Shown one piece after another: positions 1-11,380 of a stretch of 64,000 nt of DNA (position 1 is its first letter; the number at the start of each line of letters is the position of its first letter). A model generated the notes under the pieces. The model was given only the letters and a program-made list of their open reading frames with translations, searched no databases and had not been told where the DNA came from. The position numbers were made by a program, and so were the translations under genes. Origin of the DNA: Taudactylus pleione (taxonomy: Eukaryota; Chordata; Amphibia; Anura; Myobatrachidae); assembly GCA_031769625.1 (NCBI GenBank), contig JAUIMM010000015.1, forward strand, positions 32,747,501 to 32,811,500, written 5' to 3'.

Positions 1-1539
1 TTCTCATTGGCCACGACAGAAGATGTGTCTCCAAAGTAGAGGGAAATAAACAAGATGTGAAAGTGATGCACTGTTCTCTCCCAATGGAATATTTTTACTA
101 AGACGAACATTTGGGGGTAGCTAGGTATAGGCTTTACCTTCGTGGTAGATAAAGCATGGCCCTGACAAAGTGTCCCACTGTTACCTGTGACTAATGGAAT
201 TATAGTACATTATTAGGCATTTCACTGTACATGCAAAATATATGAATACACGCTATTAAATAGGGATATATATCTCATATAGAAAGTAATTTGGAACGGA
301 TTGTGTTTAGGTGAAAAAAAGCACATTTATTAAAACACAGCTGATATTAAAATCATGCGAAAATAAGAAATAATTTCTGGAATAAAAATCTAAATAAATT
401 CTCTACAGTATCATATATGTAACAACACAGATGTAATTGTGCTAAATAATATTAAGCATCTGGGAAATACATTGTTGGAGCATCATACACCTTTTCCTAG
501 TTGTAGCCTCGTTTGCCTGGCAAGTGATATAGCTGTAGCACGTGAATGTAGTAGATTAAGTCGCAGTCTCGTCCGGGATTATTAGCAGAGACAATCCTGC
601 AAGGTGGTAGTCCCTTAATGTGGATGAACCTTGTGGACGAGCTTGCTGCGTTCAGAAAGAATGTTGATTCACTGCAGATGATGCATAATAGCCAGAAGGA
701 TTTGGAGGCTTGCTCCAGGTGTATAAAGATGTCATAAAAGTCCCAGTGCAGATGGAGAATTCAGTACAGAAATGGGTCTGACGCGTTTCCCTGTGTGTCC
801 CACAGCTTTATCACTGTACATGCACTTGCTAAAGATTCAATACAGAACGACCAACACCCGCACTCTCACTCGCTTATGCATGTCTACCTTCTGACAGGCA
901 TATTCTTATTCAGCTTAGTAACAGACACTCACTTACATTATCTAATTATTGATTTGCTTTTTTAATGTTAACACTTATGTTGTAACAATTACAATATATA
1001 GTCCTAATCAGGTAGGTTCCTAAACCAGTCTTCACTATCTAGATTGGTTTGTTTATTCAATGTGTGCTGCAATTGATTGAAATATACAGTTTATTATCCC
1101 AACGTGGACACAACTGAAAGTAACGGCGCAACCCTTGGTTCCTCATTTTGCTACAGGTCACTAAATTACACTCATCTCAACAGGATCTCAAAATAAAACT
1201 ATACATTCATTCAACCAAAACCCAATAACAGCACTGTGTGTGGATTTGTCACAATCATTTAAAATGCAATCTGGCTGGATCATATTTGATCTGCTCTGGC
1301 CAAACACAATGTTGAACAATGACCTCCATTGCCTTGAGTGTAGCAGCACTGCTCTACATAAAAGTACTGGAGACCACGACTGCTTTGCGTTCTGGCTGTT
1401 CAGTAGTTGTAGAGAATGGCTGAGTCAGGATGTGGAAGGAGAGTAGCTTCTGATGCTAGTAGTATTATAAACCAAACACATGAGCAGTATGTGGCTATGT
1501 AATGTCTATGCTGTATCACTTGCATGGTGTGCTTTTACA
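1..1539. other. Unique AT-rich intron sequence
   Basis: I see no supported gene, repeat or RNA here. Short open frames lack any recognisable domain. Confidence 0.5.
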
Positions 1540-2031
1540 GGTATGCAGTCGGGAAGCCGGCGGACGTAATCCCGGCAGCCGGCTTCCCGACTGCTTTATC
1601 CCGGCGAGGGTTAAATGACAGGAGTCTAAATCTAGACACCTGTCATTTTACCAACGCTGGGAGACCGGCTTCCTGATCGAAGTGATGCCGGGCGCCGCTG
1701 TGGACAGCCGCTGGGGGAGGGGAGGTTAGGTTTAGGCACCCCCCGGGAGGTTAGAGTTAGGCAAGGGGAAGGGAGGGTTAGGGTTAGACAACCCCGGGGG
1801 GTCTTAGGTTCAGGCGGCGGGGAAGAGGGGGTTAGGTTTAGGCATTTAGAGGGGGGATTAGGGTTAGCATGGGGGGGAAGGTTAGGGTTAGGCATCCTAA
1901 AGGAGGGTTAGGGGGTTAGAAACAGGTTAGTAAGTACTTACCTTCGACGATCAGGATTTCCTCCTCTGCCGGCCTCCTGGTGTCGGGATTCCAACTGCCG
2001 GGCAGGGGTCCGTCGGGAAATCATACCGATT
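1540..2031 (-). mobile_element. GC-rich MITE with telomere-like inner repeats, copy 1
   Basis: The ends are GGTATGCAGTCGGGAAGCCG on the left and CGGGAAATCATACCGA on the right, matching the opposite ends of the copies at 3025 and 49012 in reverse orientation. The interior (about 1720-1920) repeats GGTTAGGGTTAGGC-type units separated by G/C runs. A palindrome around 1620-1650 (GACAGGAGTCTAAATCTAGACACCTGTC) is shared by the family. There is no coding capacity. It is a non-autonomous DNA transposon by structure; the superfamily is undetermined because I could not fix a target duplication. Confidence 0.75.
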
Positions 2032-2280
2032 CCCTTTTACAATGTATTCACCTTTACTGAAGTGAATGCAATACAATTGCGTCACTAGCACTCTCTCAAC
2101 ACAAGCTGGTAACATGGCCTTATACTTTGTAAATAGAGGTTGAGTGTTATTATGACCATGAGCAATATATAGAATGTCACTATGTAATGTTTCTTGTGTT
2201 ACCCTTCAGAGTATTGCATTTATATATTAGCAACAATATGCACTACACAATTTGTACATTAAATAACTTAAAAAACTATA

Positions 2281-2395
2281 TTAAAAGTAGCCAACTGTAG
2301 TACAAAATGTTCAGTTGCCAGGTTTTTCCATTTGTTAAAAGTAGCCAAATGCAGTACAAAATGTTCTGTTGCCAGGTTTTGCTATTTGAATATAC
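2281..2395. repeat. Tandem duplication, about 57 bp, two units
   Basis: Two adjacent imperfect copies of a unit containing AAAAGTAGCCAA, TACAAAATGTTC and TTGCCAGGTTTT. Bases 2315-2354 recur exactly at 3332-3371 inside a MITE (see findings). The flanks from 2032 to 3020 are otherwise unique and show nothing supported. Confidence 0.7.
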
Positions 2396-3024
2396 ATAAA
2401 GAACACCTCTAATCCTAGTATCACTCTCGCCTGCAATTACTGCATTCAGATATTTCTGGGTAAAGGTAAGTCTATGCTCAGAAGATGAAACACCTAACAG
2501 TTCACAGACTCTGCTCTGACCCCATGAAATCCAATAAACAGTCTGCTATACCCAATCTCATGCCTGAGATCAACGTCCTCCTCTAAGTGGTTGCTGTACT
2601 AATACAAAAAATAATAATGCGTGTAAGTCAGCTCGAGCATTGAGCCTTTCATGTAATTTCATTCCAAAGAAAAATGCTCTGCCTACTAGTAACATACTGA
2701 ATGTCTACATGTTCTGTAAAGCATAATGTACAGTGTGACTATTGGCAAGGCACATTTTATATAGGTGTGTTTTAATAGTCATATTTTTCTATACCTGATG
2801 CATAATTGAACCTCACCACTGCCGACCCATTTTCTTTCTATTTTCCTTTCTTAAGTTAGAGATAATTTTATAATAATGCTTTTTACAGGAAATTATTTTA
2901 GTTAAATTGTGGGCCTTAGATGGGTCACAGACAAGTATAACGTGACTATGGTGACATTAGGATAATTTATAAATGTTATCTTGTAAAATGAAGTGGTGCA
3001 CATTACCATGCTATTATGTAGGAA

Positions 3025-3594
3025 TCGGTATGAATTACCGGCTGACGCATGGCCGGCAGCTCGATTCACGGCAGCGTCAGTCCGACAGATGCAGAGATTC
3101 CGGCAATGGCAGCTCGACCGCGCTGGAAATCCCGATCATCCCTAGGTAAGTACAAACTAACCTAACCCCCCCTAAGGGGTGCCTAACCCTAACCTCCCCC
3201 CCGTGCCTAAACCTAACCCCCCCGGGGGGGTGCCTAACCCTAACCTCCCCCCAGGGGTGCCTAACCCTAACCCCCCCTTCCCATAACCTAACCCTAACCC
3301 TCCCGGGGGGTGCCTAACCCTAAGTCAGGTTTTGCCAGGTTTTTCCATTTGTTAAAAGTAGCCAAATGCAGCCCCAAACCCGTGCGGGTGCCCTAAATCT
3401 AACCCTCCCCCTCCGCGGCTGTCCGCTCGCGGTGCCCGGCATCCCTTCGATCGGGATGCCGGGCGCCGGTCTCCCGGCGTCGGAAAAATGACAGGCGTCT
3501 AGATTTAGACGCTTGTCATTTAACCCTCACCGGGATAAAGCAATCAGGAAGCCGGCTGTCGGGCTTACCTCAGCCGGTTTCCCGATTGCATACC
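3025..3594 (+). mobile_element. GC-rich MITE with telomere-like inner repeats, copy 2
   Basis: It begins TCGGTATGAATTACCGGCTG and ends CGGTTTCCCGATTGCATACC, giving imperfect inverted ends around GGTATG...CCGGC. The interior has CCTAACCCTAACC-type units with C/G runs, then the family palindromes GGATGCCGGGCGCC and GACAGGCGTCTAGATTTAGACG. Compared with the copy at 49012, it carries an extra stretch at about 3324-3371 exactly where that copy has a C homopolymer; this stretch matches 2315-2354. Confidence 0.75.
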
Positions 3595-3923
3595 TATTAT
3601 GGATGCTCACCGCCTCCTAACATGGGAATGCATATTGGTAGAAACATACAAACGTCTCCTGATTTGTTAAATTGTATAAGGTAGAACTTGCTGCTTAGAA
3701 CACACAATAAAGCCTTTTCTTACCATCATTTGATAGGTACTTACAAGCAAGTGAAAACAAAAATTAAAACAAAAAACTGTGAGACAGTCAGCTAACTAGT
3801 AATTTTACTTGCGTCCAGATTATCATGGGAGTGTACACAACTGACCTCAATGATATTAACTTGCATGAAACACACTGAACAGAGCAAAAACCTGAATCCA
3901 AGTAAAAACATGACTGGGTAGGC

Positions 3924-4077
3924 CAGTGTTGGCTAACCTTGACACTCCAACTATTGTGGAACTATATATCCCAGCATGCCATGCCAGTTTTAGCATGCCC
4001 TAATAGCAAAACTGTAGCAGTGCATGCTGGGTTATGTAGTTCCATAACAGCTGGAGTGTCAAGGTTAGTCAACACTG
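3924..4077. mobile_element. hAT-type MITE with 8-bp target duplication
   Basis: A 154-bp foldback with long inverted arms starting CAGTGTTGGCTAACCTTGAC and ending in the complementary sequence (...AGTCAACACTG). It is flanked by an exact 8-bp duplication GGGTAGGC (3916-3923 and 4078-4085). CAGTG ends plus 8-bp duplications are hallmarks of the hAT superfamily. It has no coding capacity. Confidence 0.93.
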
Positions 4078-4088
4078 GGGTAGGCTAA

Positions 4089-4362
4089 TGCTGCATACAC
4101 GGTCAGAATTTGTTAAAAATATGAACGATAACGATTGTAAAAATCGTTCAATCATTCATATCGTTGACATGTAGGGCATGTATCGACCAACGATGTGCGT
4201 TCCCGCATGTCAGATAACGACATCTGACATCGGCTGGGTTTGCAGACAGGTTTGGACGATATCATTCATTTTAATACTGTCAGAAATCGTTCATCATTCA
4301 AATCATTGATGAAATCGTTCATCGTTAAACGATAACGATAATCTGACCGTGTATATGCACCA
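4089..4362. mobile_element. TAA-flanked MITE (PIF/Harbinger-like)
   Basis: Inverted ends TGCTGCATACACGGTC and GACCGTGTATATGCACCA, flanked by TAA on both sides (4086-4088, 4363-4365). The interior is rich in ATCGTT/AACGAT inverted repeats. A 3-bp TWA duplication is typical of PIF/Harbinger. The element directly abuts the hAT MITE's right target duplication. Confidence 0.8.
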
Positions 4363-4365
4363 TAA

Positions 4366-4849
4366 CATTGGAGACAGTGGCTTCCATTGTCAGACCTGTT
4401 TACATGTACTAGGGACCCGATAAAGAGATGGACGCGAACCTTTTCGCAGTTGGCTGATGTTTTAATTACTGCATCTGCATCAGTGTCCTGATAGATTACA
4501 GTTGTAGTTAGCAGTGAGGGGAGGGGGCCCGCAAACGAGTCATGACCGTTTTTGAAGCTTTGACGACCATTCTGAGTAACCAAAGGGTTACTCAGGAGTT
4601 CAATAGTCATCTATTCAGCATCCGATGGTACATCTTTGTATGAAATTGCTTGGATTTGCAAAGATGTATGTGGGGAGTCTTATTGAAAATCTAGGCTGCT
4701 GCCACATTTGTATATTTTCGCACAGTTATTGCGTAGAAAGACGCAGTTGTGATTGGATTTGCGTCCAGCTCTGAATTAGGCCCTAGGCTACAAATGCTAG
4801 TAAAATTTTAACACCAGCAGATTTTAAATCTATGCACGTCCAGTACGTA
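4366..4849. other. Unique sequence
   Basis: No supported feature. A 114-codon minus-strand frame at 4266-4610 overlaps the MITE end and shows no recognised domain. Confidence 0.5.
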
Positions 4850-5030
4850 AAAATAGGTGTTATGGTATGACATACCTTTGTTAACTCCTTTTCTTCGAGG
4901 TCCATGGGGTCCAGAGCTATCACATTGGGATTTAAGGATTCATCCAGGCACCAAACAGTTAATCCAAGCTCTCAGCTCCCAGGATGCACTAGGTCCTCCC
5001 CATATACCCCGCCCCTGGTCACAGGGCGTC
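4850..5030. repeat. DIRS A terminal inverted repeat (3' side of element)
   Basis: It contains CATCCAGGCACCAAACAGTT and AGGATGCACTAGGTCCTCCC, both present as complements near 10330-10430. Its outermost roughly 65 bp are repeated in complement within the internal region. Confidence 0.88.
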
Positions 5031-5184
5031 AGTTTGTCACAAAGCCCACCAAGAGAAGGCAAAAAAAAGAGGTAAGAAGGAAGGACATATGTTCTCTAGA
5101 CATTCTCTCACAACGAGGGAAACGCTTAAGAGATACAACAAAACTACCCATTAACACTAGGTGCGTTAGGGTGGGTGTCCTGTG

Positions 5185-5275
5185 GACCCCATGGACCTCG
5201 AAGAAAAGGAGTTAACAAAGGTATGTCATACCATAACACCTATTTTCTTCTTCGGGGTCCACAGCCATCACATTG
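5185..5275. repeat. DIRS A internal complementary region
   Basis: Its first half (GGACCCCATGGACCTCGAAG...CATACCATAACACC) is complementary to the left terminus at 4850-4915. Its second half (TTCTTCTTCGGGGTCCACAG...) is complementary to the right terminus near 10420-10465. In DIRS elements this region is thought to template completion of the ends during circle formation. Confidence 0.85.
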
Positions 5276-5297
5276 GGGATATACCCAAGCAGTACCC

Positions 5298-6451
5298 CTA
5301 AGGGCGGGAACACTCCTGTGTCTCGGGAGAATGGAGGATCTTGCGCCCAAAGGAGGAATCCTGAGAGGCAAAGGTGTCAAATGCATAATATTTTATAAAG
5401 GTGTGGACAGACGACCACATGGCTGCCTTACACAATTGTTCCGCAGAAGCGCCCCAGCAAGGGCCCACAGACCGCGTAGAGTGTACCTTGATCGAGTCTG
5501 GCATCCTACGACCCACCTGAGTATATGCCTGTGATATGGTAATACGAAGCCATCTTGCTAAAGTCTGTTTATTGGCCGGCCATCCCCGCTTATGGCAGCC
5601 ATACAGAACAAAAGAGAATCAGACTTCCTCAACTTGCTGGTGCGCTCCACGTAAATATGTAAAGAACGCACAACATCTCGGGAAGCCTCACCTAAGGACA
5701 GCCCTGACACATGAAAAGATGGGACCACAATCTCTTTGTTTATATGAAATCGTGATACCACCTTAGGTAGATATCCTGCTCGGGTCCACAGCACCGCTCT
5801 ATCCTGATGGAAAACTAGAAAAGGAGAGCGAACTGACAAGGCTGCCAGGCCGAACACCCTACGAGCAGAAGCGATGGCCAAAAGAAAAATTGTTTTTGCT
5901 GTTAACCATTTGAGATCTACCGACTCCAATGGCTCAAAGGGGGAAGCCTGTAAAGCTTTAAGAACTAAAGACAAGTCCCATGGTGCTCCTGGAGGAACAA
6001 ACCGAGGCTGCACCCTTAAAACTCCCTGGAAAAAGGTCTTTACATCAGGCAATGGAAGCAACCCTACGCTGGATCCAAACTCCAAGCACAGAAGCCTGAA
6101 CTCTTAGGGAGGCCAGACGAAGACCCCGCTCTAACCCTGACTGGAAAAAAGCGAGTACTTGGGAGATCTAAACACACTAGGATCATATTTTCTCAGTTTA
6201 CACCACTGAAAAATAGAACGCCAAACCCTATAGTAAACCTGGGCAGAAGGAGGCTTTCGTGCCCTCAACATGGTCTTTATTACTGGCTCTGACAACCCTT
6301 TGGCTCTTAAAACGGAGGCTTCAAGAGCCACGCCATCAAAGCTGACCGAGGGAGATCCGGATACCAGCAGGGACCCTGTAGCAGCAGATCTCGCCTGAGA
6401 GGAAGTGGCCAAGGCGTGTCCACTGAGAGGTTTTGTAGATCGGTAAACCAA
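5298..6451 (-). pseudogene. DIRS A tyrosine recombinase (frameshifted)
   Basis: This would insert the circular DNA intermediate by site-specific recombination. It spans three broken frames (6451-6131, 6085-5558, 5516-5298). The N-terminal part has the DIRS recombinase signature LRAKGLSEPVIKTMLRARKP. The catalytic part shows the first arginine region (ASARRVFGLAAL), then HSTRS (the H-x-x-R pair) and the nucleophile region IKYYAFDTF, so the R-H-R-Y set looks present. Breaks between frames make an active protein unlikely. Copy C gives the parallel reading. Confidence 0.85.
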
Positions 6452-7308
6452 TGGCGCCTAGGCCAAGCAGGGGCTATCAATATCACCATGGTGTCTTCTT
6501 GTTTGAGTTTTCTGACCACCCAGGGAAGAAGAGCTAGAGGCAGAAAAAGATACGCCAGCCCGAACTTCCACCTTACTGACAACGCATCCGTGAAGTCTGC
6601 CAGTGGGTCCCTGGTCCTGGACCCGTACCTGGGGACCTTGTGGTTGCGATTTGAGGCCATAAGGTCTATCTCTGGAAGACCCCATCTGTCCACCAGGACC
6701 TGGAATACCTGCGGGTGGAGAGCCCACTCCCCAGTCCATGTACTGCCGACTTAGAAAGTCTGCTTCCACATTTTGTACCCCTGGTACAAAAACTGCCGTT
6801 ATCGCAGGAAGATGACGTTCTGCCTATATTAGGATCCTTGACACTTCTGCCATGCTCCCCGACTTCGGGTGCCCCCTGCCGATTTAGATAAGCTACTGTG
6901 GTAACATTGTCTGACTGTACTTGCACCGGCTTGCCATGCACAACATCCTGGGCTTGTACCAATGCCCTGAAAACTGCCCTCAGTTCTAGTACATTTATGG
7001 GCAGACAACTTTCTGCCCTTGTCCATCTTCCCTGAAAAACATGCGGGCCTGACACTGCTCCCCAACCCCGAAGACTGGCATCGGTGGAGAGGAGAGTCCA
7101 ATCCGATATTCAAAACGGCGGACCGTGGTTGAGGTGGTCCGTCCATAACCACCAAGACAGGGACAACCTGACCTCTGGGGAGAGGTAGATCTTCTGAGAT
7201 CAACTGATAATCCCTGTTCCAGCGTGAGAGAACCCACCGTTGCAACGGCCGGGAGTGGAACTGCGAATATTGCACCATGCTGAAGGTGGACACCATTGAC
7301 CCCAGCAC
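6307..7308 (-). pseudogene. DIRS A RNase H and downstream linker domain
   Basis: RNase H would degrade the RNA strand of the replication hybrid. The minus strand has TDASLRGWGAVSG (first Asp), INVLELRAVFRALV (Glu) and VQSDNVTTVAYLNRQG (second Asp), so the D-E-D set is visible. After a frame change comes the conserved DIRS stretch GLPEIDLMASNRNHKVP followed by ILIAPAWPRRHWFTDL, which links RNase H to the recombinase. Frame changes occur near 7055 and 6690. Confidence 0.82.
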
Positions 7309-8294
7309 TCACATGGCTGCATGCACTGATACTCGACTGTTGTGTAAAAGATTGCGTATGTGCCCCTGTAGGACCGGAATCTTCTCTTCGGGCAAATACA
7401 ATCTCTGCTTTACAGAGTCCAGCCGTGCTCCTAAGTGCACCAACTGTTGTGCTGGTTGAAGGAAGGATTTCTTCCAATTCACAACCCAACCGTGCCTGTG
7501 TAAACAGGAGATTGTCACCTCGAGATGCCTCATCAACTCCTGCGGAGATTGCCCTAGCAAAAAGAGATAGTCTAAGTAAGGCAAAACTCTGATGCCCTGG
7601 CGCCTGAGGGCTACCATTATCACCGACATGACTTTGGTAAAAACCTGATGGCTGTGGACAGGCCGAACGGTAATGCCTGAAACTGAAAATGGTCCTGCCC
7701 CACTGCAAACCGCAGAAACTGTTGATGGGATACCACAATGGGCACATGTAAATAAGCGTCTTGAATATCCAGGAATACCATGAAGTACCCTGGTTCCAAG
7801 GCTAATACTATTGACTTCAGTGTCTCCATATGAAACTTGGGTACTCGTATGAACGTATTGCGGTCCCTTAGATTTAGAATTGGTCGGAAAGACCCATTTG
7901 GCTTCTGAACCAGAAACAGGTTGGAATAACACCCCTTTTGAAGCTGTTCCTGTGGCACTTGGATGGTCACCCCTGTCTTCAGCAGGGAGTGAACAGCTTG
8001 CTGTATGGCCAACACCTTCACCGACCCCACAGGCTGGGGTACGGAGTAAAACCTTTGGGGCGGACTTCTCCAAAATGTTAGGGCATAACCCTGGGAAACT
8101 ACTTCCTGAACCCAGGCATCTGTTGTTGTGTGATGCCAGATGTTCGAAAACCGAAGAAGTTGGCCTCCTACTATGGGATCCCCCAGGGGGAGACCCGTCC
8201 CATCAGGCCACTGGTTTATCCTGAGGCTTGGAACCCGGGCGTTTGGTTTTCCAGGGTTTTCTACCAACACTTGCTCTACCAAAGGGCTAACCAC
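7309..8294 (-). pseudogene. DIRS A reverse transcriptase (frameshifted, damaged active site)
   Basis: The enzyme would copy element RNA to DNA. Visible in order: SNLFLVQKPNGSFRPILNLR (fingers), VFLDIQDAYLHVPI (motif A with its Asp), FQALPFGLSTA (motif B) and VLPYLDYLFLLG (motif C). Motif C should be Y/H-L-D-D; here the second Asp is Tyr. The reading frame changes just after motif B (about 7620-7700). The downstream piece HGWVVNWKKS...HLGARLDS is the typical DIRS thumb/connection. Copies B and C align over the same motifs. Confidence 0.88.
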
Positions 8295-8503
8295 TGACCT
8301 TCCCCTGAGGCTGAAAGGTAAGAAAAGAAGAAGTCCTTTGTCTAGGACCCGATGCTGAGGGTAGCCCTGCAGCCTTGGAGGCTGCCACTGAGGCTACAAT
8401 TTTGTCTAATTCCTAGCCGAAAAGGACTCCACCTGTGAAGGGTAGAGACCCTAAGGCCCTTTTGGACCCTGAATCAGCCTTCCAATCTCTTAACCATAAT
8501 GCT

Positions 8504-9707
8504 CTACATTGTGACTACAGAGGCTGCTGATGCTCTGGCAGACAATATCCCTGCATCTAAAGCTGCCTCTCCAAGGTAAGAAGAAGCCTCCTTCACATAG
8601 GAAACTATATCCTGCTGTTCTTTAGACAACTCAGGCAAGAATTCGGCCAACGCTTTCATCCATTCTTCTATGGCTCTAGCCACCCAGGCTGTAGCCATTG
8701 CCAGCCGGGTAGCTGCCCCTGAGATTGAAAAGATAGTCTTAAGGAAACCCTCCAGCCTCTTGTCAGTAGGATGTTTAAGGGAACAGGCTGACGGTACTGG
8801 TAAAGTGGAAGACTTCATTAAATGTGCCACATGCGTATCCACTGACAGTGGAACCTCCCATTTAGAACACTGCTGAGAAAAATACGGATATAAAGCCGAA
8901 ATCTTTTTAGCCACATGGAACCTTTTGTCCGGAGCTTTCCAAGCTTCACCCAAGAGTTCCGATAAATGCTCCGACCCGGGAAACTCCGCTTTGACCACCC
9001 TCTGGCGTTTAAACACCGGTGCCTTCTTATGTATAGGCTCTGCCTCCTCGATATTCAAAACCGCTTTGACCGCCCTAATTAAGAATGGGACATCAGCCAC
9101 TGGAAAAAGATCCCCCTCCTCTATGGAGAGAGACCCCTGAGAGGATACTTCATCCTCCTCAGAAGACAAATCAGAATCTGTGTCCTGACTTGCCTGTGTA
9201 GCCAAACGCCTTCTAGCTTTTGGCCGTACAAGTTTGGCTATCTGAAGCGGCTGCTGAAAAGCCATAGACGACGAAGGGCCTGCTTGCCCATGCGCATACA
9301 TATCCATCCAAGATGGCAACTTAGGAGGCATAAATACAGCTGGCTGCAATGGCTGTTGAACTCTCATCCCCAGCGCAGCTGGAACTGCCAATCTTTCGGC
9401 CACCTGGGCCATGATCTGGGATAAAGCAGCCCAAGGGGGTTCCTGACCCGATGGCGGCAAATTTGATTGCTGTGGAGACAAAACAACGGACACATAAGCC
9501 ATTTTGCACAAAGTCCTGAGAGGACAAGCCTGCCTTACAGGCTACACATGATATCAAAAGAGGGGCCTCAGCCACCTTGCCTTGCAGAATCTTTTGACAT
9601 ATTTTAAAGTCTAAATCTATATATACATGTGACCCCACCTCACACACCGGCTGCAGGGAGAGAAGCAGTAATGAAATGTGAACAATACATACAAACAGTT
9701 TCAACAA
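8504..9707 (-). pseudogene. DIRS A Gag-like ORF1 (frameshifted near 9400)
   Basis: A presumed nucleocapsid-like protein at the element's 5' side. The N-terminal frame (9707-9321) holds a four-cysteine motif CVAC...CVRC with 14 residues between the pairs. The long frame (9511-8504, 335 residues) has QEPPWAALSQIM, an acidic Ser-rich tract SDLSSEEDEVSSQG, then VDTHVAHLMKSSTLPVP and ATAWVARAIEEWMKAL. All of these recur in copies B and C. The role is inferred from position; no enzymatic motif is seen. Confidence 0.75.
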
Positions 9708-10304
9708 GTCACAAAAAAATGCATATATACTTAGAGTCTATGCAATTTGTTTAGGCTCCCATGCACTATAATTAGCAAAGCCTAGTAGCATATATGCAGC
9801 TTCTGTATAAATGATCCCAAAGGAGAAGTATACAGGGAGATTGACCCAACGCTTCCTGAGCAACAGCCATAGAGAGCACAGAGTGGGAAGGCTGGGTGGA
9901 GCAACCCAAAAGCGGGACCTCAGGAGGGCCGTAGTTTAGGTTGGGGGAGGAGTGTCATATTTTATATACCGGTGGTCTATTAAAGCAGACCCAGTGGCTG
10001 GCTGCCCACACAGCAATCCTCCGGCCAGTCTCTAAGCCGGAGGACAGACCGCTTATGACCGCGGCGTCGGTGGCCGCCCACGGTCCCACCTACCTGCACA
10101 CTGTCCCGGTCCAGAGCAGAGCCCCTGCCGAAATCACTAGCCGCGACTAGCGTTGCGGCGCCGGCGGGGTTAGATGAAGCAGGGACCCGTGCGTCTGCTT
10201 GACGCGTGGCTACCTATACGGGAACACGTGCCCCTGCCTTTCTGTAGAACTTGAACTTCGGGACTGCCCTGCAGTCCCACTGCTAGCACGGTGCCTTCTC
10301 GCAC

Positions 10305-10465
10305 CAAACAGTACACTGACGCCCTGTGACCAGGTGCGGGGTATATGGGGGAGGACCTAGTGCATCCTGGGTGCTGAGAGCTTGGATTAACTGTTTGGTG
10401 CCTGGATGAATCCATAAACCCCAATGTGATGGCTGTGGACCCCATGGAACCCGAAGAAGAAATTA
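10305..10465. repeat. DIRS A terminal inverted repeat (5' side of element)
   Basis: It contains GGACCTAGTGCATCCTGGG and AACTGTTTGGTGCCTGGATG, the complements of the left terminus, and ends GAACCCGAAGAAGAAATTA. The region 9710-10300 between Gag and this repeat is the element's 5' leader. Confidence 0.86.
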
Positions 10466-11380
10466 TTTTCTCATTATGTATACTCTGATTATCTTTGCAT
10501 TATATTTCAAAATAGCTTATCCTAGACTCCTACTAAGACTAAAGACAAATGTTGCATTACCATGCATAATCTGAACTGAGCTACATCAACCAGTCAGCTT
10601 GCATCTTACTAGAGCAAGATAGACAATGAAAGCAAGTGTCCCATTGGATTCCGGAGTTTAGTGATAGTTACGCAACTAACTGCAATGTTAGTAAATCAGC
10701 ATACAGTACACGTGATAGCACACCTAATGTTGCTGCACCTACTTACTGTCTGTGTATACTGCCTGCCCGTATATAGTTTTGCCTAGAGCTTTCAGTCGAA
10801 TCACATGTGTATGATTTGGTATTATTTTTGGGTGTGTGTTCAGCAAATTGCTTTATCCATTGTTAGCCAATACAGATTTGTTGGCTTATTACTACCCTGG
10901 TCTGCTTTATGTTTTTTCTCCTTGCCTAAAGACCAAATAAGGCGGCAAGATGAAAAGAACACAGTTACATCCCATTACAAAGAATAGTGTGACCATAGGG
11001 TAGAAGACCAGCCTAATTAAGCAGTGTCACTGTTACTTTAAACACCCAAATGAAAAAAAACTAAATAGACAATTTATGGAGCAGCTCTGTTACTGGATCG
11101 CAGAGTGCTCCATCAGAGTGCTACTTCTACTTCCTTGACCGTGGTACAGGTTTATGATGTTACAGGGTCTAGGATTTGCACTGCTTTGGTATTATTATTT
11201 AAAAAGATACATTTTTATACAGTTATGGTGATAATTAAATGTGGTGCTAAGTGCAATTTGTGTTTTGTTATTAGCGGTTTTCTAATTTCAAATAGGTACT
11301 ATTACATCATTACTTTGAGTTCAATATATAAACACACACATACATATACTGTATTGTATGTATTTAATAAAGTGTGAGTG
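10466..11380. other. Unique AT-rich sequence
   Basis: No supported gene or repeat apart from a short CA/TA-rich tract near 11330-11360. Confidence 0.5.

Larger units (their letters stand above)
4850..10465 (-). mobile_element. DIRS-like tyrosine-recombinase retrotransposon, copy A (near full length)
   Basis: A 5.6-kb element on the minus strand with the order Gag, reverse transcriptase, RNase H and tyrosine recombinase. Its ends are inverted repeats: about 4850-5030 is complementary to about 10305-10465. An internal complementary region at about 5185-5275 joins sequences complementary to both termini. Inverted termini plus such a region, with no integrase, is the DIRS-1 architecture. DIRS elements replicate through a circular intermediate inserted by a tyrosine recombinase and make no target duplication. 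No methyltransferase domain was recognised. Frameshifts between domains and a damaged RT box suggest it is inactive. Confidence 0.93.

Noticed and set aside
1720..1920. Interstitial telomere or ancient chromosome fusion point
   Set aside because: The TTAGGG-like units lie inside a repeated MITE with defined ends and are broken by G/C runs.
5874..6754. Plus-strand frames across DIRS copy A
   Set aside because: They are shadows of the minus-strand recombinase and RNase H regions and show no domain of their own.
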